A stretch of 35,198 bases of DNA, from positions 25,678 through 60,875 of the forward strand of contig NZ_ANAD01000116.1 of the NCBI RefSeq assembly GCF_000341245.1, read 5' to 3'. Below the pieces are notes generated by a model. That model was not told the DNA's origin. It saw only the letters and a program-made list of their open reading frames with translations, and did not search any database. Shown in pieces: positions 8,506 through 16,740 of the stretch (position 1 is its first letter; each line of letters opens with the position of its first letter). The DNA is from Nocardiopsis halophila DSM 44494 (GTDB lineage Bacteria > Actinomycetota > Actinomycetes > Streptosporangiales > Streptosporangiaceae). The translations under genes and the position numbers were made by a program.

Positions 8506-9636
8506 GTGACCACCCCCTTCGACGTCCCCGGGTACGGAAGCACGTCCCTGGCCGACCTCGCCCCCTCCGTCCTGGCGTCGCTGGGGGTGCAGGGCGAGCC
8601 GTCGGTGCTCGGGCTCCCTCCGGCGCGCCGCGCCTGCGTGCTGCTCGTGGACGGCCTGGGATGGGAGGCGCTGCTCGCCCACCGCGAGCGCGCCCCCTTC
8701 CTGTCGTCGCTGATCGGGGAGGCGGGGCCGATCACGGCGGGCTTTCCCACCACCACCGCGACCAGCCTGACCACCTTCGGCACGGGGCTGGCGCCGGGCC
8801 ACCACGGGGTGGTCGGCCTCAAGGTCGCCATGCCGGGCGGGGACACCGTCTTCAACCAGCTGCGCTGGGACGCCGACGTCGACCCGGAGGCGTGGCAGCC
8901 CCGCGCCACCGTGTACCAGCGCGCCGAGCGCGCGGGGGTGGCCACCGGGTACGTCGCGGCCGGCGCCTACGAGGGCAGCGGCCTCAGCCGCGCCTCGGCC
9001 CGCGGCAGCCGGTACCTGCCGGCCAACGACATCACCGAGCTGGCGGTGCGCGCGGCCGCGGCGATGTCCACCGGGGAGCGGTCGCTGGTCTTCGTCTACC
9101 ACGCGGACCTGGACGCCTACGGGCACATGTTCGGCATGGACTCCGACTACTGGCGGCTGCACCTGGGGCACGTGGACCGGCTGGCCGAGCAGATCGCCGA
9201 CGCGCTGCCGCCGGACGCGGCGCTGTACGTGACGGCCGACCACGGCATGGTCGACACCGGTGCGGCGGGCCGCATCGACGTGGAGGCCGACCCGGACCTG
9301 ACGCGGGGGGTGCGCGTGCTCGCGGGCGAGGCGCGGGTGCGGCAGGTGTACACCCGGCCCGGGGCCACCGCGGACGTGCGGGAGGCCTGGGCGGAGCGCC
9401 TGGAGGGGCGCGCCCGGGTGGTGACCCGCGAGGAGGCGGTCGAGGCGGGCCTGTTCGGGCAGGTGGACGACGGGGTCCGGGAGCGCATCGGGGACGTGCT
9501 GGCCGTCGCCACCGGTGCGTGCGCGCTGGTGGCACCGCGCGCGGAACCGGTCGAGAGCGCGCTCGTGGGCCAGCACGGGGCCCTGACGCCGGAAGAGCTG
9601 CGGGTGCCGCTGCTGAGCTACACCACCATCGATTAG
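8506..9636 (+). CDS. Alkaline phosphatase-superfamily phosphodiesterase (nucleotide pyrophosphatase type)
   Basis: 376 aa with two-metal alkaline-phosphatase-fold motifs: the first metal Asp in LLVDGLGWEAL (near residue 49), the nucleophile Thr region PTTTATSLTTFGTG, a YHADLDAYGHMFG Asp/His pair, and VTADHGMVDT near the middle-C-terminal part. These mark the NPP/autotaxin-like phosphodiesterase group; the substrate (nucleotide, glycerophosphodiester or other) is not predictable. No signal peptide, so probably cytoplasmic. GTG 8506 has AGGAGGA at 8494-8500, 5 nt upstream. Second gene of a pair with DUF5998. Confidence 0.9.
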   Translation: MTTPFDVPGYGSTSLADLAPSVLASLGVQGEPSVLGLPPARRACVLLVDGLGWEALLAHRERAPFLSSLIGEAGPITAGFPTTTATSLTTFGTGLAPGHHGVVGLKVAMPGGDTVFNQLRWDADVDPEAWQPRATVYQRAERAGVATGYVAAGAYEGSGLSRASARGSRYLPANDITELAVRAAAAMSTGERSLVFVYHADLDAYGHMFGMDSDYWRLHLGHVDRLAEQIADALPPDAALYVTADHGMVDTGAAGRIDVEADPDLTRGVRVLAGEARVRQVYTRPGATADVREAWAERLEGRARVVTREEAVEAGLFGQVDDGVRERIGDVLAVATGACALVAPRAEPVESALVGQHGALTPEELRVPLLSYTTID

Positions 9637-9653
9637 CCGGGGCCGCCGGGACC

Positions 9654-9687
9654 GGCGGACCACCGGGAGCGGCGGACCACCGGGAGC
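9654..9687 (+). repeat. 17-bp tandem repeat, two exact copies
   Basis: GGCGGACCACCGGGAGC occurs at 9654-9670 and 9671-9687. Partial variants (GCGGACCACCAGGA, GGGACCACCGGGA) follow up to about 9745. Probably simple-sequence drift. Confidence 0.7.
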
Positions 9688-9802
9688 AGCGCACCGCTGA
9701 GCAGCGGACCACCAGGACCGTCGGACCCCTCGGGACCACCGGGAAGGAGCGGCCGGGCGGAGGGCGTCGGCTGCGGCTTTCGGGCGACGGATGCGCCTGT
9801 CG

Positions 9803-9825
9803 GCCCTCGGGAACCGGCCGAGGGC
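9803..9825 (+). terminator. Stem-loop between phosphodiesterase and peroxiredoxin genes
   Basis: GCCCTCGG (9803-9810) pairs with CCGAGGGC (9818-9825), loop GAACCGG. It is 8 bp perfect, about 170 nt after the phosphodiesterase stop. Terminator or leader structure. Confidence 0.4.
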
Positions 9826-9930
9826 GCGGCCTGATGGGCGGGGCTGCGTGCGCTCGGGCGGGCGGAGTGGCACGTGGTGGGGCTGCGCTTTTGGCGTCGG
9901 TTGAGGGTGGTGGTGGGCCGACGGGTGGGC

Positions 9931-9944
9931 TAGATTGCGCCCCG
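9931..9944 (+). promoter_or_regulatory. Leaderless promoter -10 (TAGATT-N7-GTG)
   Basis: TAGATT (9931-9936), 7 nt, then GTG 9944. Same spacing as at 4354 and 29796. No ribosome site precedes the start. Confidence 0.55.
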
Positions 9945-10432
9945 TGGTGGATATCGGCGATGCGGCGCCCGGGTTCTCGTTGCCGGACCAGGACGGGCGC
10001 GTGCGCGATCTGAAGGGGCTGCTGGCGGAGGGGCCCCTCGTACTGTTCTTCTATCCGGCGGCGATGACGCCCGGGTGCACGGCGGAGAGCTGCCACTTCC
10101 GGGACCTGGCGGCGGAGTTCGCGCAGCTGGGGGCCGGGTGTGCGGGCGTCAGTGCGGACGCGGTCGAGCGCCAGCACGCGTTCGCGGACATGCACGGCCT
10201 CGGCTTCCCCCTGCTCTCCGACGAGGACGGGCGGGTGGCGCGCGCCTACGGGGTGCGGCGCACCGCTCCCGGGCTGTCGGCGCTGGCGCCGACCCGCCGG
10301 TGCACCTTCGTGATCGGGACCGACGGCCGGGTGCTGCACGTGGTCAGGAGCGAGATCCGGATGAACGCCCATGCCGACGGGGCGCTGGCCGCGCTGCGGT
10401 CGGCGGACGGCGCGGGTCCGGCGGGCCGATGA
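9944..10432 (+). CDS. Peroxiredoxin, AhpC/TSA family, BCP type
   Basis: 162-aa thioredoxin-fold peroxidase that would reduce H2O2 or organic hydroperoxides. Seen: FSLPDQDGRVRDL near the start, FFYPAAMTPGCTAESCHFRD with peroxidatic Cys45 and a second Cys at 50, the spacing of atypical 2-Cys BCP enzymes. The usual PxxxT(x)xC active site is present (PAAMTPGC). GTG 9944 is chosen from the leaderless -10; a TTG 9 nt upstream would lie inside that -10. Its stop overlaps an in-frame ATG (10429) of the following enoyl-CoA hydratase frame, so three genes (9944-11906) look like one operon. Confidence 0.9.
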   Translation: MVDIGDAAPGFSLPDQDGRVRDLKGLLAEGPLVLFFYPAAMTPGCTAESCHFRDLAAEFAQLGAGCAGVSADAVERQHAFADMHGLGFPLLSDEDGRVARAYGVRRTAPGLSALAPTRRCTFVIGTDGRVLHVVRSEIRMNAHADGALAALRSADGAGPAGR

Positions 10433-10452
10433 GCCGAACGGAAGGAGACCCG

Positions 10453-11244
10453 ATGGCGGAGGCCGAGGGCGGGCGGCCGCCTGTACGGCGCACCACCGAC
10501 CGGGGGATCGCGACGATCACCCTGGACTCCGAGCGCAACCGCAACGCCCTCTCCGCGCCGCTGCGCACCGGCCTGCTGGCCGAGTTGCGAGCGGCCATGG
10601 ACGACGACGCCGTGCGCGCGGTCGTGCTGACCGGGGCGGGGACGGTGTTCTGCGCGGGCGCGGACCTGAAGGAGGTCGCCGAGCGGCTGGCCGGCCGGGA
10701 GCCCGCACCGGAGGCGCCGGGGATGGGCGAGATCTTCGCGGCGGTCATGGACGCCCCCAAACCGGTGGTCGCCCGCCTGAACGGCACGGCCCGGGCCGGA
10801 GGGCTGGGGCTGGTGGCCGCGGCGGACGTGGCGATCGCGCCGGAGGACACCGAGTTCGCCTTCACCGAGGTGCGCATCGGCGTGGTGCCGGCGGTGATCT
10901 CGGTCCCGGTCCGTGCGCGGCTGCAGGACCGGGCGCTGAGCCGGTACCTGCTCACCGGCGAGGTGTTCGGCGCACGGGACGCGGTGGCGGCGGGGCTGCT
11001 CACCGAGGCCGTCCCGCGCGCCGAGCTGGACGCGGCGGTCCAGCGGGTCGCCGACGGGCTGCGCGCCGCCGCCCCCGGGGCGCTGGCGGGGGCCAAGGCG
11101 CTGCTGTCGGAGCACGGCGCGAAGGAGCGGGCGGCGGAGTTCGCCCGCATGACCGAACTGTCGGAGCACTATTTCGCAGGGGAGGAAGCGGCCGAGGGAC
11201 GCAGCGCCTTCTTCGAGAAGCGGCGCCCCCGGTGGGTGTTGTAA
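10453..11244 (+). CDS. Enoyl-CoA hydratase/isomerase family protein
   Basis: 263-aa crotonase-fold enzyme acting on an acyl-CoA. Oxyanion-hole segments are CAGADLKE (about 67-74) and NGTARAGGLG; the region FTEVRIGVVPAVISVPV carries the usual active-site Glu position but lacks the GGTQRL of fatty-acid beta-oxidation hydratases. The PAVIS pattern is closer to methylglutaconyl-CoA hydratase-like members, so branched-chain catabolism is possible but unproven. ATG 10453 has GAAGGAG at 10441-10447. An upstream ATG at 10429 overlaps the peroxiredoxin stop (ATGA) and is an alternative. The stop overlaps the next start (TAATG). Confidence 0.9.
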   Translation: MAEAEGGRPPVRRTTDRGIATITLDSERNRNALSAPLRTGLLAELRAAMDDDAVRAVVLTGAGTVFCAGADLKEVAERLAGREPAPEAPGMGEIFAAVMDAPKPVVARLNGTARAGGLGLVAAADVAIAPEDTEFAFTEVRIGVVPAVISVPVRARLQDRALSRYLLTGEVFGARDAVAAGLLTEAVPRAELDAAVQRVADGLRAAAPGALAGAKALLSEHGAKERAAEFARMTELSEHYFAGEEAAEGRSAFFEKRRPRWVL

Positions 11245-11906
11245 TGGGAGACGTGAGCTACTCGGGAGATACCAGGGTCGGCGGACCGGCCGACGTACGC
11301 GACCTGCCAGAACTGACCATCAGCAAGCTCGCTGTGGGGCGGATGGACAACAACGCCTACCTGCTGCGCTGCAAGCGGACCGGGGAGGCGGTGCTCATCG
11401 ACGCCGCCGATGAGGCGGACCGGATCGTGGACCTGATCGGAGACGGCGGCCTGGCACGGGTGATCACCACCCACCGGCACCCCGACCACTGGCAGGCTCT
11501 GGCCGAGGTGGTGGGGGTCACGGGGGCGCGCACCGTGGCCCACCCCGACGACGCCGAGGAGCTCCCGGTGTCGGTCGACGACCCGGTGGAGCACGGCGAC
11601 CGCGTGCCGGTGGGGGAGTGCTCGCTGGAGGTGGTGCACCTCCGGGGGCACACACCGGGGTCGATCGCGCTGCGCTACGACGACCCGGAGGGCGTGACGC
11701 ACCTGTTCACCGGCGACAGCCTGTTCCCGGGCGGGGTGGGCAAGACCTGGTCGGACGCCGACTTCCGGTCGCTGCTGACCGACGTCGGGGAGCGCGTCTT
11801 CGCGGACATGGGCGACGAGACCTGGGTCTATCCGGGGCACGGCAAGGACACCACCCTGGGCACCGAGCGGCCCCACTTGGACGAGTGGAGAGAACGGGGC
11901 TGGTGA
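11244..11906 (+). CDS. MBL-fold metallohydrolase (glyoxalase II-like)
   Basis: 220-aa metallo-beta-lactamase-fold hydrolase. Seen: zinc motif THRHPDHW (His77, His79, Asp81, His82), then LRGHTPGS, FTGDSLFPGG and VYPGHGKDT, which give the remaining metal His/Asp ligands of glyoxalase II-type thioester hydrolases. The opening DLPELTISKLAVGRMDNNAYLLR is characteristic of an actinobacterial subgroup. It may hydrolyse a thioester made by, or detoxify a product of, the preceding acyl-CoA gene; this is inference from the TAATG overlap at 11242-11246. Confidence 0.9.
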   Translation: MGDVSYSGDTRVGGPADVRDLPELTISKLAVGRMDNNAYLLRCKRTGEAVLIDAADEADRIVDLIGDGGLARVITTHRHPDHWQALAEVVGVTGARTVAHPDDAEELPVSVDDPVEHGDRVPVGECSLEVVHLRGHTPGSIALRYDDPEGVTHLFTGDSLFPGGVGKTWSDADFRSLLTDVGERVFADMGDETWVYPGHGKDTTLGTERPHLDEWRERGW

Positions 11907-11932
11907 GGCCCTGACCTCCGGCCCGGCGGCAA

Positions 11933-11963
11933 GGGGCCTCCCGGGGCACCCTCGGAAGGCCCC
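11933..11963 (+). terminator. Stem-loop after the MBL hydrolase gene
   Basis: GGGGCCT (11933-11939) pairs with AGGCCCC (11957-11963), 17-nt loop, starting 27 nt after the stop. Confidence 0.5.
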
Positions 11964-12083
11964 GATGCGCCGAAGGCGGTCCTGCACTCACCCGTGGAGG
12001 ACGGCACACGGTCCCGGCTCCGCCACGCCTCCCCGGCGGCGGCCCGTGGGCCCTTCCACCGTTCCGCCGTCCCCGGTTCGGGC

Positions 12084-12513
12084 CCGGACGTCCCCCACGT
12101 CCCCGAGTGCTCGGCGAGGGAGCGCCCTCGGCCCGGCGGCCGGGGCCAGGAGAAGGTGTCCGCTGGAGTGGTGTGACTTCCGGGCGGCCTTGCCGTCCCT
12201 CTGCGGGGGCCGAGGCCGCTTGCATAGGGGTGAGGCCTACGAAGGCGGACCACGTCCGGTCCAGGACCGTAATCGGCCGTGCCGACCTGGACGGGTGGAA
12301 ACTCCACCGCTTCAGCGTGTGTGACCCGTACGGGGTCTTGGTCCCTGCATAGCGGGGTGATACGCGGGCCTGGCCACGGTCGGCCTGCTCGGTCTCGGTC
12401 GGACTCGGTGCCCGGCTCTCCCGGGACGGAACGCGGGTCTTCGCCGCTTGGCTGTCCACGGTCCGAAGCCCGTCCGGGAACCGGACGTCCCTCACGTAAC
12501 CGGGTGCTCGGCG
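12084..12513 (+). repeat. 33-bp direct repeat pair flanking a structured core
   Basis: 12084-12116 and 12481-12513 match at 29 of 33 positions (both start CCGGACGTCCC and end GTGCTCGGCG). The copies are in the same orientation, 397 bp apart, and enclose the inverted-repeat cluster. Confidence 0.65.
12221..12360. ncRNA. Candidate structured element (three consecutive inverted repeats)
   Basis: Bounded by TGCATAGGGGTGA (12221-12233) and TGCATAGCGGGGTGA (12346-12360). In between: CGGTCC-A-GGACCG (12257-12269), GGTGGA-AAC-TCCACC (12294-12308), and GACCC-GTACG-GGGTC (12323-12337). It does not match riboswitch cores I know. It may be RNA, a protein-binding array, or a small mobile remnant; the strand is unknown. 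Confidence 0.35.
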
Positions 12514-12695
12514 GCGGGAGGGCGTATGTCGCTTTCTCCCCTGACGACGTGCCCACTGTGCGCCCGACCAGGTGGCCGCGGTCCGGTCCGGGCCGCGGCC
12601 GAGTCGTCGATCCGGGGTGTGCCACCGACTTCGGCGCAGGAGGATGCACACGGCGTCCGGGTAGGGCGGCGCGATGCCTCTGGAAAAAGGCAGCG

Positions 12696-13097
12696 TCAGT
12701 GCTCGGGGAGGGGGCGGCGGCCGAAGAAGCCGAGCTCGCTCCTGTGGTACCAGCCGAGCCCGGGCTCGCCTTCGAGCCAGCACAGACGGACCGACGCCCC
12801 GTCCAGGAAGGCGGGCAGGTCGAGCAGGATCGGCGCCAACCCTTTCACTTCGATGCCGTTGTCGGGGAACCAGGCCTGGAGCTCGCTGAAGCGCGCCTCC
12901 ATGCCCTTCAGCTCGGCCCGGCCACCGAACGCAGAGTCCCCGGCGATCCGCAGGTCGGCCGCGAGTTCGGCCATGTCCGCACGGAGAGAGACGAGGTCCT
13001 CGGCGCGCTGCCGGATCTCCGGCATCAGTGCGTGTGCCTCGTCGAGGGTGAACAGCCGGAGCCCCGAGGGGTCTTCGTCATCGCTGTCGTGGCTCAT
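12696..13097 (-). CDS. DUF2203 family protein
   Basis: 133-aa protein of unknown function. The N-terminal FTLDEAHALMPEIRQRAEDL helix and the C-terminal LCWLEGEPGLGWYHRSELGF are the DUF2203 hallmarks. The middle is helical (ADMAELAADLRIAG, RAELKGMEARFSELQAWF) and may form a helical hairpin. The conserved WxxGEpxixyyH-type end suggests ligand or metal contact, but nothing is established. ATG 13097 has GGAGG 7 nt upstream; the frame is open far upstream by chance only. It is preceded by 751 bp without a gene, so probably transcribed alone. Confidence 0.85.
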   Translation of the reverse strand: MSHDSDDEDPSGLRLFTLDEAHALMPEIRQRAEDLVSLRADMAELAADLRIAGDSAFGGRAELKGMEARFSELQAWFPDNGIEVKGLAPILLDLPAFLDGASVRLCWLEGEPGLGWYHRSELGFFGRRPLPEH

Positions 13098-13392
13098 CGC
13101 GTACCTCCAAGAAGGCCCTGGACGACCGGCCCGGAGGGGTTGGCCCCCGGCGGGCCAGGGCGGAACTCGGCGACTCGCCTCCATGGTGGACCGCCGTCCG
13201 CCGGAATGCGCGAACCGCCGGACGCGCGTCGGGTGAATGGTAGCGCTTGTACATCGTCCCCGGGCGCGACAGTGCCCCATCCGCCACCGTTCCGGCGCTT
13301 CCGGCCCACCCTCGCACAGTGTTCCCCGGTTCTGCCGTGGCGCCCCCGTCGCGCCCTCCGGACCGGCGCACGAATCCGTGCCGGGCGCGGAC

Positions 13393-13430
13393 GGCACTGG
13401 TCCCCACCGGGGGCACTGGTCCCCACCGGG
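13393..13430 (+). repeat. 19-bp tandem repeat, two exact copies
   Basis: GGCACTGGTCCCCACCGGG at 13393-13411 and 13412-13430. Confidence 0.85.
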
Positions 13431-13446
13431 TCGTGGGACCGGCGGT

Positions 13447-13508
13447 CGGCGGTGTGCTCTTTTGCCGCCCCGTCCCTGCTCGCCGGGCCGTTGGTGAGCA
13501 CACCGCCG
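13447..13508. repeat. 13-bp perfect inverted repeat
   Basis: CGGCGGTGTGCTC (13447-13459) and GAGCACACCGCCG (13496-13508) are perfect complements around a 36-nt loop. The right arm also overlaps a second dyad, CACCGCC-G-GGCGGTG (13501-13515). Confidence 0.75.
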
Positions 13509-13535
13509 GGCGGTGGCACCTTGCGTTCCGCTGTC

Positions 13536-13583
13536 GGCGCCCGCGCCGATGCACCGGTCCACGGTCACGTGCACATCCGGCAT
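13536..13583 (-). pseudogene. Possible ferredoxin N-terminal remnant
   Basis: From ATG 13583 the minus strand reads MPDVHVTVDRCIGAGA, the classic start of a cytochrome P450-type 3Fe-4S/4Fe-4S ferredoxin up to the first cluster Cys. The next expected Cys is replaced and the rest does not continue as ferredoxin; a GVLT stretch in another frame about 40 nt further could be the displaced CVLT. No P450 gene is nearby. It could be chance. Confidence 0.25.
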
Positions 13584-13800
13584 CTCGGCCTGGACCGCGG
13601 GCGGACGGTCGACCCGGGCCGATAGGCCCCGGTGACACGGGCGCGACCAGGCCGGTGCTTCTCGGGCCCCGGCCGGCCCCGGATTCCTGGTCACACGGAT
13701 GACCGACGACGGACCCTCTGCCGACGGAGGCGGACACATGCTTTCCCCTCCACGGGCCCTGCCCCGTCCGGCCGGTTTCGGTGGTCGGCCGGTGGGAGCG

Positions 13801-13831
13801 GAGGTGGGGGCGGCCTCCCCGCCCCCACCTC
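13801..13831 (-). terminator. Strong terminator of the CHAT gene
   Basis: GAGGTGGGGGCGG (13801-13813) and CCGCCCCCACCTC (13819-13831) form a perfect 13-bp stem with a 5-nt loop, 17 nt past the CHAT stop codon. No U tract. Confidence 0.7.
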
Positions 13832-13848
13832 TCACGGCTTCAGCGGGA

Positions 13849-16272
13849 TCAGCCTGCTCCCATGCACAGGAAGCCGTGTTCCGCCAGGTGGTCCGCCACC
13901 GCCCGGGCCGGGGCGGTGCCCGAGGCCACCGCGGAGTGGAACGCCGTCATCGGCCCCGCGATCTCCAGGTCGCGCACCGGTACCGCCGAGGCCACCACGG
14001 TCCGGGCGCCCCGGGACAACAGGGCGGAGCCCATCCCCAGCGGAGCGCCCGACGGGGCCGGGGTCGACACCCCCAACCAGCACGCGGAGAGCACCACCGT
14101 GGGCGGGACCGCAGAGAGCATCTCGGCGTCGTAGGCGAACAAGGGGCCGTCGGCGAACAGCAGGGCGGCCAGCATCGGCGCCTCGGGCGCCATGCCGCCG
14201 TGGCCGATCAGGTGGGCCACGGGCGCCTCCGGCAGGCGGCGCCGGAGTTCGGGAACGGTGGCCTCCGCCCCGGACAGCAGCCGCGTCCGGTACCCGGCCC
14301 CGCTCAGTACGTCCCGTACCCGCGCGGCCTCGGCGGAGGCCCCGGGGACCCGCGGCCCGCAGGCCACCACGGCGGGACCGGCCCCGGCCGCCGTTCCCGT
14401 CGTCCCCGCCGCCCGCACCGCGTCGGCGTCCAGCCAGGCCCGCGCCGACGGCGCCACGCACACCTCGCGGCCGCGCAGCGACGGCAGCCGCCCCCACGGC
14501 AGCTCCTGTGTCACCGGCGCCGGGCACACCACCACCGGGCGGTCGCCCAGCAGCCCCGACACCGGGCCCAGCAGCATCCGGTCCAGAAGGGCGGCGGAGA
14601 CCGCCGCACCGTGTCCGCCTCCCTCCCCTCGGAGCGCGGCCAGACGCAGGTCGAACGCGAATTTGGCGGACTCGGCCTCGATCCGGCCCACGGGCCCCAG
14701 GCGGTGCACCGCCACCCGGTCATCGGCCACGGCCACGGCGACGCATTCGCCGCCGAGCACGGCGTAGGAGACCAGGACCCGGTCGCCGAGCCGGTCGCGC
14801 AGCCCCTCCAGGACGCCCCCGCCCGGCGGGGGAGCGGTCCGGCAGCGGTGCCACTGGGCGGCGGCCAGGCGCGCCGACCAGTGCCCGATCTCGGTGAACG
14901 CCGCCTCCTCCCCGTCGTCGGCCCGCCGGTAGGCGTCGCGCAGCCGCTCCAGCAGCTCCGCCCACGAGCCGTCCCTGCAGACCGCGGCACCCCGGCCGGA
15001 GCGGCCGTACTCCAGCCAGGCCAGCAGGTCCTCCCCGCGGCCCTCCGCCAGAGCCCGGCGCGCCCCTTCGGCGGCGATGCCCCGCTCCCGGGGACGTGCG
15101 TGCCCGGCCGCCTCGGCATGCCCGGGACGCTCGACCCCCGCCAGCCGGCGCAGCGCGGCCGCGTGCCGGCCGGAGTCAAGGAGCGCGGCCGCGGCCGCCT
15201 GGTCGCGGGAGGGGCGGACCGCGCCGGCGGCACCGGTGGGGGAGTAGACGGCGCACCGGGCCGCGGTGCGCCGGCGGACCCCCGTCGCCTGTTCGGGCGC
15301 CGACAGGCACCGCGCCGACCACTCCACCGACGCGGCCAGCGCGGCCCACAGCGAGTCGGGGGCGAACCGGGCCCGTACCCGGCGGACCTGGGCGATGGCG
15401 GCGCCCCGGTCCCCGCGGGCGAGCCGGTGCTTGGCGTCCACCAGCCGGGCCGCCGCCTCGCCCAGCAGCGGACCGGCAGCGGCGGGGCCGCCGAACGACT
15501 CCAGGCGGATCCGCGCCTGGTCGGGCAGCCCGGCGGCGAGGAGGGCGTCCGCGCCGTCGATCCGCAGGGCGATGCGGCGGGAGCGGGTGGAGCGGGCGGC
15601 GGCCTCGTCGAACAGCCGCATGGCCTCGGCGGTCTCGCCGTGGCGGACGGCCAGGCAGCCGAGGTTCTGCAGGACCGCGGCGCGCAGGTAGTCCAGTCGG
15701 CGCTCGTCGGCCAGCGCCAGGGCCTGGGCGAGGTCGTCGGCGGCCTCGGCGGTCCGGTCGGCATAGACCAGGGCCAGCCCGCGGTTGGCCAGCAGGGCGG
15801 GGAGCAGCCGCGCGGGCGCATGGGGGCCGACCCGTTCGAGAGCGGCGTCGAGCGCGGCCAGGGCACGGGGGAAGCGGCCCCGCTGGGCCTCGGCGACGCC
15901 GCACCGGAGCAGGGCCGTAGCGGCGTCGGTGCGGCGGCCGAGCGCGGGACCCGACAGCCCCGGGCCGCCGTGCAGGGCGCGGATGGCCAGGCGCGCCTGG
16001 CGGGCCCGGGCGGCCGCACCGTCGAGGCCGGCCGAGGAGGCGACGGCCGCGGCGCGTCCCAGCAGGCGGTGGGCGGCGGCGGGGTCGCCCTCCTCGTGCA
16101 GGCATATGCCGAGCGTGCACAGGGCGTGCGCCCGAACGCGGGGGTCGGGGCCCGAGGCCAGCGCACCTTCGGCCCAGGCGCGGGCGGATTCGGGGTCGCG
16201 GGCGACGAGTGTGGCGGGGTCATCGGTCGTGTCGAACGGTCGTCGGGGGCGCGGGCTCTGCAAGGGCGGCAC
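13849..16272 (-). CDS. TPR-CHAT protein (caspase-like protease with tetratricopeptide-type repeats)
   Basis: 807 aa. The N-terminal half (about 20-340) is Ala/Arg-rich paired helices of TPR type (for example RAHALCTLGICLHEEGDPAA). The C-terminal half is a CHAT caspase-like domain: helical entry QELPWGRLPSL, then His691 in AHLIGHGGM and Cys731 in VLSACWLG, 40 residues apart, the expected dyad, and a closing GTAPARAVADHLAEHGF. CHAT proteins act as peptidases in regulated cleavage, immunity and cell death. Start: GTG 16272 lies directly after GGTGAGAG; TTG 16263 has GAGAGG about 8 nt upstream and may be real. Same strand as the sigma factor and its partner 3-4 kb upstream; a strong terminator follows, so it is the last gene of its unit. 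Confidence 0.9.
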   Translation of the reverse strand: MPPLQSPRPRRPFDTTDDPATLVARDPESARAWAEGALASGPDPRVRAHALCTLGICLHEEGDPAAAHRLLGRAAAVASSAGLDGAAARARQARLAIRALHGGPGLSGPALGRRTDAATALLRCGVAEAQRGRFPRALAALDAALERVGPHAPARLLPALLANRGLALVYADRTAEAADDLAQALALADERRLDYLRAAVLQNLGCLAVRHGETAEAMRLFDEAAARSTRSRRIALRIDGADALLAAGLPDQARIRLESFGGPAAAGPLLGEAAARLVDAKHRLARGDRGAAIAQVRRVRARFAPDSLWAALAASVEWSARCLSAPEQATGVRRRTAARCAVYSPTGAAGAVRPSRDQAAAAALLDSGRHAAALRRLAGVERPGHAEAAGHARPRERGIAAEGARRALAEGRGEDLLAWLEYGRSGRGAAVCRDGSWAELLERLRDAYRRADDGEEAAFTEIGHWSARLAAAQWHRCRTAPPPGGGVLEGLRDRLGDRVLVSYAVLGGECVAVAVADDRVAVHRLGPVGRIEAESAKFAFDLRLAALRGEGGGHGAAVSAALLDRMLLGPVSGLLGDRPVVVCPAPVTQELPWGRLPSLRGREVCVAPSARAWLDADAVRAAGTTGTAAGAGPAVVACGPRVPGASAEAARVRDVLSGAGYRTRLLSGAEATVPELRRRLPEAPVAHLIGHGGMAPEAPMLAALLFADGPLFAYDAEMLSAVPPTVVLSACWLGVSTPAPSGAPLGMGSALLSRGARTVVASAVPVRDLEIAGPMTAFHSAVASGTAPARAVADHLAEHGFLCMGAG

Positions 16273-16740
16273 CTCTCACCGGGGGATGGACCGGTCGGTC
16301 CGGAAGACACGGGTGACGGCGCGCGCGGCACCGGAGGGCGGTGCAATGCGCTCCAGTGCCTTGTTAGCAACCCGAAAGGCGCATCGGGGGCCAGATTCCG
16401 GCGCTTGTGGAAAACAGCGGTGGCGAACGGTGGCGAACGTCCGCATATCCATTTCCGGGTGCCGAGGCCACAAGCCCCGGTACGACACGCCCGAAAAGCG
16501 GACGCGGAACAACGGCCCTGAGGAATCGACCGAAGACCTCCGCGAATCCGCGTACGCACCCCCGAACCTGGTGGCCAGGTTCCGCATTCACTGGCGAGAG
16601 GAGGCGGCTTCCGAAAGTTGAAGAGGGCATCCGTGGGCCACCTCGCGAGCCCTTGGCGGTGTGTCGAATCGGTGGAGGCGTTTCCTTCCCGTCGGGCGTC
16701 GGGCGCTGAGGCGCTAACGGTGACAACGGTGCTGGAACGA
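16273..16740. other. Upstream region of the CHAT gene
   Basis: Less G+C-rich than the genes. It holds a tandem 10-bp repeat GGTGGCGAAC (16419-16428, 16429-16438) and a perfect 8-bp stem GAACCTGG-TGG-CCAGGTTC (16564-16582). A 103-codon minus-strand frame (16276-16587) ends just before the CHAT start but has weak third-position bias; I do not call it. The CHAT promoter should lie here; no clear -35/-10 pair is visible. Confidence 0.5.
16564..16582. promoter_or_regulatory. 8-bp perfect dyad upstream of the CHAT gene
   Basis: GAACCTGG (16564-16571) and CCAGGTTC (16575-16582) with 3-nt centre TGG. It could be an operator or an RNA hairpin in a long CHAT leader. Confidence 0.4.

Larger units (their letters stand above)
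9637..9930. other. Intergenic region with short repeats
   Basis: No gene is seen. It contains two exact head-to-tail 17-bp copies of GGCGGACCACCGGGAGC (9654-9687), degenerate further copies up to about 9745, and a stem-loop at 9803-9825. Confidence 0.6.
11907..12695. other. 789-bp gene-free region with structured repeats
   Basis: I find no supported protein; open frames on both strands have poor third-position bias and no ribosome sites. It contains a terminator-like hairpin, a 33-bp degenerate direct repeat about 400 bp apart (12084-12116 and 12481-12513), and, between them, a cluster of three inverted repeats bounded by short direct repeats (12221-12360). The core is noticeably less G+C-rich than neighbouring genes. 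Confidence 0.6.
13098..13800. other. Gene-poor region with repeats and a possible ferredoxin remnant
   Basis: No intact gene is seen. Contents: a 19-bp tandem duplication (13393-13430), a 13-bp perfect inverted repeat with 36-nt loop (13447-13508), and a minus-strand stretch beginning at 13583 that reads like the start of a ferredoxin and then loses frame. Confidence 0.55.

Noticed and set aside
12107-12352. 81-codon frame over the structured element
   Set aside because: The inverted repeats explain the conservation signal better than the peptide does; no start signal.
13849-14897. Several long frames overlapping the CHAT gene
   Set aside because: Low-complexity Pro/Arg translations; the CHAT frame alone has domain motifs.
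16276-16587. 103-codon minus-strand frame ending just before the CHAT start
   Set aside because: Only about three quarters of third positions are G or C, against over 90% in real genes here; no ribosome site and no recognised family. Could be a decayed leader gene.
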